A stretch of 5,233 nucleotides of DNA from assembly GCA_007128515.1 (NCBI GenBank), contig SKXI01000193.1, forward strand, positions 1-5,233, given 5' to 3'. The stretch comes from Halococcaceae archaeon. GTDB taxonomy: Archaea; Halobacteriota; Halobacteria; Halobacteriales; Halalkalicoccaceae. Every line of letters begins with the position of its first letter. Positions within the stretch are counted from its first letter, which is position 1. This document shows, one piece after another, positions 1-5,233 of the stretch. A program made the translations under genes and the position numbers. The notes below the pieces were generated by a model that was not told where the DNA came from, searched no databases, and saw only the letters and a list, made by a program, of their open reading frames with translations.

Positions 1-695
1 AGCAGTTCGAGGGCCTCGAGACGTGGACCGACGCCGTCTACTACGTGATCGTCTCCATCGCGACCGTCGGCTACGGCGACATCGCGCCGCTGTCGGCCGA
101 GGCGCGCTGGTTCTCGCTCTCGGTCATCCTCCTCGGGACGGGTGCGTTCACGGCGGCCATCGGCGCGCTCGTCATCCCGGCGATCGAATCCCGAATGGCC
201 GCCGCCGTCGGACAGATGACACCATCCGAACTCACACTGCTCGAGGACCACGTGCTCGTCCTCGGCTACAGCGAGATCACGGAATCGGTACTCGACGAAC
301 TCGGCGATAGCGACGTCGTGGTCGTGACGCCGGATTCGGACGCCGCGTCGGGGCTCGACGACCGCGACGTGAACGTCATAACCGGGGATCCGACGACCGC
401 GGAGACACTCGAGGACGCCCGGATCGACGAGGCCAGCGGCGTCGTCGTCGCGACGCTCGACGACGCACAGGACGTCCTCGCGGTGCTCGCCGCACGGACG
501 GCGAATCCGGAGGTACGGATCGTGGCCGCGGCGGTGGGCACCGACCACCTCGACAAGCTCGAGCGGGTCGGCGCCGACGACGTCATCAGCCTGATGGCAG
601 TCGGCGGACGCGTGCTCGGGCAGTCGGTACTGTCGAGGGGAGAGGCGTCCTCGGTGGTCGACCCCGACGACGAGTCCCGACGGGGATCGTCGTAG
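1..695 (+). CDS. Potassium channel with RCK/TrkA-N domain, 5'-truncated
   Basis: Partial: the frame is open from base 3 and ends at a TAG at 693-695, leaving 230 residues; the true start and first membrane helix lie upstream. A GTG at 45 is not the start, because the pore helix (residues 8-20) begins before it. The selectivity filter TVGYGD is at residues 21-26 (GYG at bases 69-77), followed by a membrane helix at about 36-60. A cytoplasmic Rossmann-type RCK_N domain covers about 83-205. The protein ends about 20 residues later in an acidic, Ser-rich tail, so the usual RCK_C (TrkA_C) domain is absent. The dinucleotide loop reads G-Y-S-E-I-T (88-93) instead of GxGxxG, so ligand binding may differ. 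Family role: ligand-gated K+ passage across the cytoplasmic membrane. Channel identity is strong; the gating ligand is unknown. Confidence 0.9.
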   Translation, partial: QFEGLETWTDAVYYVIVSIATVGYGDIAPLSAEARWFSLSVILLGTGAFTAAIGALVIPAIESRMAAAVGQMTPSELTLLEDHVLVLGYSEITESVLDELGDSDVVVVTPDSDAASGLDDRDVNVITGDPTTAETLEDARIDEASGVVVATLDDAQDVLAVLAARTANPEVRIVAAAVGTDHLDKLERVGADDVISLMAVGGRVLGQSVLSRGEASSVVDPDDESRRGSS

Positions 696-812
696 CCATC
701 CGGATCTCCAAGGTGTACACACCATCGACGTCGCTCGATTCGGGTTCGATACACTGTGGACTCCTACGATGATCCCTCCGAGTTCGTCGGTACTGCTATG
801 TGTCCCGACCGT

Positions 813-818
813 GAGGGG
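813..818 (+). promoter_or_regulatory. Ribosome binding site of the BCCT gene
   Basis: The purine run GAGGGG lies five bases before the ATG at 824 and could pair with the anti-Shine-Dalgarno end of 16S rRNA. An in-frame TGA at 812-814 closes the frame just upstream, so 824 is the first possible ATG and the start is well fixed. No convincing TATA element was found in 696-812; GATACACT at 748-755 is the most AT-rich candidate and is weak. Confidence 0.5.
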
Positions 819-823
819 TTCCC

Positions 824-2659
824 ATGGGGCTCTACGGGACGAGCCGCGCCGAACGACTGCTCCAGAGGCTACTGGTCCCCCTCTTCGCGCTCTCCGGGTC
901 GGTCGTCGTCGCCGGCTTCTTCTTCCCCGAACTCGTGGGATCGGTCGTCACGGGGGCCGGCTGGCTCGTCGTCTCGCTGCTGTTTTTCGGCTCCGGCCTG
1001 TCGTACCTGGCGGTCTTGCCGACCCCCGAGGCGCGGGAGCCCGACCGGTTCGACCCGAGCGCGCTGCTTCGGGTGCGCCGGGTCGGATTCGGCGAGCCGG
1101 TTCGGTCGTTCCTCTCCCGCCAGGACCCCGTCGTCTTCGGCGTTCCCATCGCGGTGTTCGGACTCTTCTTCCTCTCACAGCTCCTCGCCCCCGAGACCAC
1201 GGTCGCCGCCGTCGAAACCCTGCGCTGGGTCGTCCTCTCGGACCTCGGACCCCTGTTCGTCGTCACGACCCTCGTCTCGGTCTGTTTCTGTCTCTGGCTG
1301 CTCGTCGGCCCGTGGGGAGAGATCAGGCTCGGCGGACCCGACGCGGAGCCGACGTACACCTACCCGGTCTACTTCACGATGTTCTTCACCGCGGGCATCG
1401 CCGCGGGAATCGTCGTCTGGGGGCCCGCCGAGGCGCTGTTTCACTACGACCAGCCCCCGCCGATGACCGGCGTCGAGCCGCGATCGGAGGGGGCGATCGC
1501 CACGGCGCTCGTCTACGCGCTCTTTCACTGGGGCTTCTCCGCCTGGAGCGCCTACGTCGTCGTCGGGGTCCCGATCGCCTACTACGTCTACGAGCGGGGC
1601 GCGCCGCTTCGCGTCTCCTCGATCCTGACGCCGTTTCTCGGCGTCGAGAACCTCGACTCCGGCTGGTGTCGGCTCGTCGACCTGCTCGCGGTGCTCGCGA
1701 CGATCGGCGGCATCGCCACCTCCGTCGCGCTCGTCTCCGGGCAGTTCCTCTCCGGGATCGACCACCAGTGGGCGGTCGACGTCGACACCTTCGGCTCGCT
1801 GCTGTTCGTCTCCGGGCTGATCGCGATCGTCGTCGTCTCGGCACAGAGCGGCGTCCACCGCGGTATCCGGCGGATCGCCGACGTCACGATCGTCCTGTTC
1901 GCCCTGTTCGCGCTGGTGCTGGTCGCGGTCGGCCCCCGCTCGTTCGTCGCCGAGCGGGGCGTCGAGGCGGTCGGGGGCTACGCCGTCGGCTTCGTCCCGA
2001 TGAGCCTCGCGCTAGGCGAGGCCTGGACCGCCGAGTGGACCGTCTGGAACTGGGCGTGGTGGTTCTCGTGGGCGCCGTTCGCGGGGCTCTTCCTCGCCGC
2101 GCTCTCGCGCGGGCGGCGGATCCGGACGGTCGTGTTCACCGGCTTCGTGGCCACCGCCGCGGCGACGATGGCCTGGTTCCTCCTGATGGGCGCGACCGCC
2201 CTCGAGGTCCAACACAGCGGGCGTGCGGACGTGTTGGGAGCGATCGAGGCGGCGGGTGGCTCCGAGGCCGTCGCTGGCTTCCCCGTGTTCGAGGCCCTCG
2301 CGCTCGGCGACCTCCTGACCTTCCTCTTCCTCGCGCTCGTCCTGGTCTTCATGGTGAGTTCGGCCGACACCTCGACGCTCGTCGTCTCGGTGCTCGCGAC
2401 GCGGCGCGAACGTGCGCCGACGACCGGCGCGATCGTCTTCTGGGGGGCGTTCCAGGGTGCGGTCGCGCTCTCGGTGGTGCTGACCGGGAGCGCCGAGGTG
2501 CTCCAGGCCGCCGCGGTGCTGACCGGCGGCCCGTTCGCGCTGGTGGCGATGTTCGCGCTGGTCGGTGTGATCGGATCGTTCCGCAGAGACGAGCGGGGCC
2601 ACCGGTCGCTGATCGGAAAGCTCCGGTCGGCGGTCCGCGATCGGGGATCCGAGGAGTGA
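824..2659 (+). CDS. BCCT-family transporter (betaine/choline/carnitine type)
   Basis: A 611-residue integral membrane protein that would import a quaternary or N-methylated amine, probably driven by Na+. The BCCT core starts near residue 100. It contains WGEIRLG (164-170), a glycine-motif helix A-G-I-A-A-G (190-195) where BetP has A-G-M-G-I-G, and FHWGFSAWSAY (234-244). It also has the family signature W-N-W-A-W-W-F-S-W (408-416) and FMVSSAD near 509. The Trp/Tyr residues lining the BetP substrate site all have counterparts: W236, W241, Y244, W412, W413 and W416. Two Ser near 512-513 match the BetP Na2-site Thr-Ser pair. About 14 membrane segments are visible, two of them (18-38, 41-63) in an N-terminal extension joined by a charged linker (66-100). 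The C-terminal tail is only about 25 residues, basic, and shorter than BetP's osmosensing tail. The gene converges on folD. Family is firm; substrate (betaine, choline, dimethylglycine or other) is open. Confidence 0.93.
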   Translation: MGLYGTSRAERLLQRLLVPLFALSGSVVVAGFFFPELVGSVVTGAGWLVVSLLFFGSGLSYLAVLPTPEAREPDRFDPSALLRVRRVGFGEPVRSFLSRQDPVVFGVPIAVFGLFFLSQLLAPETTVAAVETLRWVVLSDLGPLFVVTTLVSVCFCLWLLVGPWGEIRLGGPDAEPTYTYPVYFTMFFTAGIAAGIVVWGPAEALFHYDQPPPMTGVEPRSEGAIATALVYALFHWGFSAWSAYVVVGVPIAYYVYERGAPLRVSSILTPFLGVENLDSGWCRLVDLLAVLATIGGIATSVALVSGQFLSGIDHQWAVDVDTFGSLLFVSGLIAIVVVSAQSGVHRGIRRIADVTIVLFALFALVLVAVGPRSFVAERGVEAVGGYAVGFVPMSLALGEAWTAEWTVWNWAWWFSWAPFAGLFLAALSRGRRIRTVVFTGFVATAAATMAWFLLMGATALEVQHSGRADVLGAIEAAGGSEAVAGFPVFEALALGDLLTFLFLALVLVFMVSSADTSTLVVSVLATRRERAPTTGAIVFWGAFQGAVALSVVLTGSAEVLQAAAVLTGGPFALVAMFALVGVIGSFRRDERGHRSLIGKLRSAVRDRGSEE

Positions 2660-2672
2660 ACCGACGCCCGGC

Positions 2673-3566
2673 TCAGGGCAGGTCGACCTCGATCCCTTCC
2701 TGCAGGCCCGCGGCTTTCACCGTGTTGTAGAGCAGCATCGTGATCGTCATCGGCCCGACCCCGCCGGGGACGGGCGTGATCGCGCTCGCCGTCTCCGCGG
2801 CGCTCTCGAACTCGACGTCACCGACCAGCTCGTAGCCCTTCTCCGTGTCCGCCTCCACGCGGTTGACCCCGACGTCGATCACGACGGTTCCCGGAGAGAG
2901 CATCGACCCGTCGATCATCCCGGGAACGCCGACCGCGGCGATAACGAGGTCGGCCTCGCGGGTCTTCGCCGCCAGGTCGTCGGTCCGGGAGTGACAGACC
3001 GTCACGGTGGCGTTTCCGCCGGGGGCCTTCTGGATGAGGAGGTTCGCCATCGGTTTGCCGACGATGTCCGACCGGCCGACGACGACCGCGTCCGTTCCCT
3101 CGGTATCGAAGTCGATCGCCTCCAGCAGTTTCTGGATCCCGTGGGGCGTACAGGGCTTGAAGCGGGCGTTTCCTGCGACGAGCAGGCCGACGTTCTCGGG
3201 GTGGAAGGCGTCGACGTCCTTTCGGGGGTCGACGCGCGAGAGCACCTCCCTCGTGTCCACCTGGTCCGGAACCGGCATCTGGACGAGGACCCCGTGGACC
3301 GAGGGGTCGTCGTTCAGCTCGTCGATTTTCCCGTACAGCTCCTCGGCCGGCGCGTCGGCGTCGATGTCGATGTGGCTGCCGTCGATGCCGACCTCCTCGC
3401 AGGCGCGCTGTTTCATCCCGACGTAGGTCTCGCTCGCCGGGTCGTCGCTCATCAGCACGGTCGCCAGTCCCGGGGTGACGCCCGCGTCGGCGAGCGCGTC
3501 GATGCTCCCCTGAAGTTCGCCCCGTATCGTTTCCGCTACCTCGTTGCCGTCGATTGTCTCTGTCAT
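2673..3566 (-). CDS. folD: Bifunctional methylene-THF dehydrogenase / methenyl-THF cyclohydrolase FolD
   Basis: A complete 297-residue cytoplasmic enzyme of normal family length. It oxidises 5,10-methylene-THF to 5,10-methenyl-THF with NAD(P)+ and hydrolyses that to 10-formyl-THF. The catalytic Y48-x3-K52 pair lies in SETYVGMKQRA. The substrate loop VLVQMPVP has Q96, and DPRKDVDAFHPENVG (113-127) holds the conserved D119. PCTPHG is at 138-143 and the nucleotide-binding GRSDIVGKPMA at 164-174. ATVTVCHSRT is at 186-195 and the C-terminal signature ITPVPGGVGPMT at 263-274. D-V-D-A-F replaces the commoner D-V-D-G-F. The ATG at 3566 gives the canonical N-terminus. The frame stays open far upstream on this strand, opposite the flavoprotein gene, but nothing FolD-like is encoded there. 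No Shine-Dalgarno sequence precedes the start. It is divergent from the methyl-amine dehydrogenase-like gene, whose expected product is FolD's substrate. Confidence 0.97.
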   Translation of the reverse strand: MTETIDGNEVAETIRGELQGSIDALADAGVTPGLATVLMSDDPASETYVGMKQRACEEVGIDGSHIDIDADAPAEELYGKIDELNDDPSVHGVLVQMPVPDQVDTREVLSRVDPRKDVDAFHPENVGLLVAGNARFKPCTPHGIQKLLEAIDFDTEGTDAVVVGRSDIVGKPMANLLIQKAPGGNATVTVCHSRTDDLAAKTREADLVIAAVGVPGMIDGSMLSPGTVVIDVGVNRVEADTEKGYELVGDVEFESAAETASAITPVPGGVGPMTITMLLYNTVKAAGLQEGIEVDLP

Positions 3567-3615
3567 GGCTGTGGTGAGTCTGCCCGCGCCTCGGTGGTCG
3601 ACCCTGCGTTGCGGA

Positions 3616-3625
3616 CGTATTTCAA
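3616..3625 (-). promoter_or_regulatory. Candidate TATA element for folD
   Basis: Read on the minus strand this is TTGAAATACG, the most AT-rich patch of an otherwise very GC-rich spacer. It is centred about 54 bases before the folD ATG. With the usual archaeal distance of about 26 bases from TATA centre to transcription start, the leader would be roughly 28 bases. The match to the haloarchaeal consensus is only partial, so this is a candidate. Confidence 0.4.
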
Positions 3626-3730
3626 TGTGGGTGACCGATCCACGAGCGGGGCGAGGGGGAACGAACCGGACCGGAGCCGAGCGACCGCGGGCCCGCCACC
3701 ACACGGGAATCCACCCGGCACGGATCGGCG

Positions 3731-3747
3731 TTCCCGGTCGGTGGGAA
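3731..3747. repeat. Inverted repeat TTCCC-N7-GGGAA
   Basis: Perfect 5-base arms around a 7-base centre (GGTCGGT), about 100 bases before the flavoprotein start. The right arm is part of a GGGAATC heptamer that also occurs at 3705-3711. It could be an operator half-site arrangement. Short repeats of this kind also arise by chance in GC-rich DNA. Confidence 0.35.
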
Positions 3748-3751
3748 TCGG

Positions 3752-3762
3752 AGAACGGTTCT
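3752..3762. repeat. Inverted repeat AGAAC-G-GTTCT
   Basis: Perfect 5-base arms around one central base, four bases to the right of the GGGAATC copy that ends at 3749. It overlaps the only T-rich patch (3759-3764) on the flavoprotein side of the spacer. A regulator bound here could act on the rightward promoter, but no promoter has been identified with confidence. Confidence 0.35.
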
Positions 3763-3835
3763 TTGTGAGGGGCGGTGACGGTCGATACGGGCAGAACGAC
3801 AATGACAGGGATGGACACCCGAGAGAGCGACGGAT

Positions 3836-3841
3836 GGAGAG
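3836..3841 (+). promoter_or_regulatory. Ribosome binding site favouring the ATG at 3846
   Basis: GGAGAG sits four bases before the ATG at 3846, a plausible Shine-Dalgarno placement. A second in-frame ATG at 3834 would add four residues and overlap this site, so 3846 was preferred. The frame has no nearby upstream stop, so the alternative cannot be excluded from the sequence. Confidence 0.5.
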
Positions 3842-3845
3842 AGCG

Positions 3846-5233
3846 ATGAGCGAACGAGAGCTCCCGACGCGGGCGGGCACCGTGATCGTCGGGGCGGGTA
3901 TCGTCGGCAACAGCCTCGCCTACCACCTCGGGGCGCAGGGGAGAGAGGACATCGTGCTGATCGACAAGGGTCCGTTGCCGGACCCCGGCGGCTCGACCGG
4001 CCACGCCTCGAACTTCATCTTCCCCGGCGAGCACTCGAAGGAGATGGCGCTGCTCACGAGGAACTCGCGCGAGCAGTACATCGAGGAGGGGACGTTCACG
4101 GAGAGCGGCGGCATTGAGGTCGCCCGGACCGCCGAACGCATCGACGAGTTCCACCGGCGCGCCCAGTCCGGGTCGGCGTGGGGGATCGAGTCGGAGGTGA
4201 TCTCGACCGAGGAGGTCGCAGAGCGCGTCCCGTACATCGACGACGAGATCGTCACGGGCGGGCTCTGGGAGCCGGAGGCGGGGGTCTGTGACCCGCTTCG
4301 CTTCGGCGCGATCAAGCGCGAGCAGGCGACCGAGATGGGCGCGCTCACGACGGTCCCGAACACCGAGGTGCTCGACGTCGAGGTCGAGGGGGACGCGGTG
4401 AGCGCCGTCGTCACCGACCGCGGGCGGATCGAGACCGAGGAGCTGGTGATCGCGGCGGGGCTCTGGAGCCCGAAGCTGGCGCGGATGGCCGGGACCGAGA
4501 TCCCGCTCACGCCCGCCGTCCACCAGCTGATCAGCGTCGGTCCGATCCCCCGATTCGAGGGAACGGAGGGCGAGATCGACTACCCGATCGTCCGCGACTC
4601 GGACACCCAGATGTACGAGCGCCAGAGCGGCAGCGAGATGGAGGTCGGCTCCTACGAGCACCGGCCGATCCTCTGGGACGTCGAGGAGGTTCCAGGGATC
4701 GACGAGGCGCCGCTCTCTCCCACACAGCCGCCGCTGACACAGGACGCGTTCGACCCGTCGATGGAACACGCACTGGAGATCATGCCGGCGGTGCTCGACG
4801 ACCCCGACGTCGGCATCCGGCACGCGATCGACGGGCTGCTCTCGGTCACGCCCGACGGCATGCCGCTGGTCGGGCCGCTTCGGGAGGTGGAGGGGCTCTG
4901 GTCGGCCGCGGCGATCTGGATCAAGGAGGCGCCCGCGTTCGCGGAGAACGTCGCGCAGTGGATGACCCGGGGCTACCCCGAGGTCGACCTCCACGCCTCG
5001 AACGTCAACCGGTTCGACGAGTACGGCACCTCGCGGCGGTTCGTAAAGGAGCGTGCCCACGAGGGGTTCCAGAAGATCTACGGTATCGTCCACCCCGCAG
5101 AACAGTGGCAGTCCTCGCGGCCGCTCCGACAGAGCGGCTTCCACGACCGGCAGGCCGACCTCGGCGCGCGCTTCTTCGAGAGCGCCGGCTGGGAACGGCC
5201 ACAGTGGTTCGAGTCGAACGAGGACCTGCTCGA
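3846..5233 (+). CDS. FAD-dependent oxidoreductase, dimethylglycine/sarcosine dehydrogenase type, 3'-truncated
   Basis: The first 462 residues are present with no stop before the window ends. Family members oxidise N-methyl glycine derivatives and pass the methyl carbon to tetrahydrofolate. The FAD fold starts with VIVGAGIVG (13-21), with acidic D40 at the end of the second strand. GGSTGHASNF (48-57) places H53 where dimethylglycine dehydrogenase has its covalent-FAD His, though the preceding Trp is Gly here. GGLWEPEAGVCDP (about 139-151) and VIAAGLWSPKLARMAG follow, typical of the DAO fold. Near 341 is the VTPDGMPLVGP motif, then the C-terminal FAD segment in the form AAIWIKEAPAFAENVAQWM. From about 395 the linker domain (FAO_M-like) begins, with R-x2-R and GWERPQWF close to the end. 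A GcvT-like folate half is expected downstream but not seen. The exact amine substrate is unknown. Confidence 0.88.
   Translation, partial: MSERELPTRAGTVIVGAGIVGNSLAYHLGAQGREDIVLIDKGPLPDPGGSTGHASNFIFPGEHSKEMALLTRNSREQYIEEGTFTESGGIEVARTAERIDEFHRRAQSGSAWGIESEVISTEEVAERVPYIDDEIVTGGLWEPEAGVCDPLRFGAIKREQATEMGALTTVPNTEVLDVEVEGDAVSAVVTDRGRIETEELVIAAGLWSPKLARMAGTEIPLTPAVHQLISVGPIPRFEGTEGEIDYPIVRDSDTQMYERQSGSEMEVGSYEHRPILWDVEEVPGIDEAPLSPTQPPLTQDAFDPSMEHALEIMPAVLDDPDVGIRHAIDGLLSVTPDGMPLVGPLREVEGLWSAAAIWIKEAPAFAENVAQWMTRGYPEVDLHASNVNRFDEYGTSRRFVKERAHEGFQKIYGIVHPAEQWQSSRPLRQSGFHDRQADLGARFFESAGWERPQWFESNEDLL

Larger units (their letters stand above)
3567..3845. other. Divergent intergenic region between folD and the flavoprotein gene
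   Basis: A 279-base spacer separating two divergent starts, so it should hold both promoters. It contains a candidate TATA element for folD (3616-3625), the direct repeat GGGAATC at 3705-3711 and 3743-3749, two short inverted repeats (3731-3747, 3752-3762), and a purine-rich ribosome binding site at its right edge. No small gene with a recognisable product was seen on either strand. No clear TATA box was found for the rightward gene; TCTTTGTG at 3760-3767 is the best, weak candidate. Confidence 0.6.

Noticed and set aside
675..686. Small hairpin TCCC-GACG-GGGA at the end of the channel gene
   Set aside because: A 4-base stem inside coding sequence with no T-run after it; too weak to call a terminator.
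1175..1858. Minus-strand frame rich in Asp, Glu and Arg opposite the BCCT gene
   Set aside because: It has an acidic look like a haloarchaeal protein but only mirrors the codon bias of the transporter gene. No motif, ribosome binding site or promoter supports it.
769..2730. A long plus-strand frame of 653 codons overlapping the BCCT gene
   Set aside because: The product is Arg-rich and lacks any recognisable motif; the frame at 824-2659 carries all BCCT signatures.
3544..3768. Short plus-strand frame of 74 codons across the folD start and spacer
   Set aside because: It overlaps the conserved N-terminus of folD, has no ribosome binding site, and its product resembles nothing recognised.
3567..5144. 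A stop-free minus-strand frame of about 526 codons, in frame with folD and antisense to the flavoprotein gene
   Set aside because: It encodes Arg/Leu/Asp-rich low-information protein with no FolD-like motif, while the opposite strand encodes a clear flavoprotein. Long antisense open frames are expected in GC-rich haloarchaeal genes. It could mislead a gene caller into a far-upstream folD start.

Overview
The window looks like chromosome of a halophilic archaeon (class Halobacteria). The basis is very high G+C, strong preference for G or C in third codon positions, proteins rich in Asp and Glu, and protein motifs typical of haloarchaeal families. Assignment below class is not possible from this sequence alone.

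Layout. (1) Bases 1-695, plus strand: the 3' part of a two-domain potassium channel, with pore loop, last membrane helix and a cytoplasmic RCK/TrkA-N domain. (2) Bases 824-2659, plus: a complete BCCT-family transporter for betaine, choline or carnitine-type substrates, carrying an unusual N-terminal extension with two extra membrane segments. (3) Bases 2673-3566, minus: a complete folD, the bifunctional methylene-tetrahydrofolate dehydrogenase/cyclohydrolase, ending 13 bases from the transporter's stop codon (convergent). (4) Bases 3567-3845: a 279-base divergent intergenic region with a candidate folD TATA element and two short inverted repeats. (5) Bases 3846-5233, plus, running off the window: the N-terminal 462 residues of an FAD-dependent oxidoreductase of the dimethylglycine/sarcosine dehydrogenase type. 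Its full-length relatives carry a C-terminal GcvT-like folate-binding half, which would lie beyond the window.

How they may work together. Three neighbours fit one route. The BCCT carrier would import a quaternary or N-methylated amine. The flavoprotein would oxidatively remove an N-methyl group and, with its expected GcvT half, pass it to tetrahydrofolate as 5,10-methylene-THF. FolD would oxidise that to 10-formyl-THF with reduction of NAD(P)+. This is inferred from family knowledge plus gene order; no single sequence feature proves the substrate. The potassium channel may be an unrelated neighbour, though potassium and compatible-solute handling are both osmotic functions. No RNA gene, insertion sequence, CRISPR array or origin was seen.
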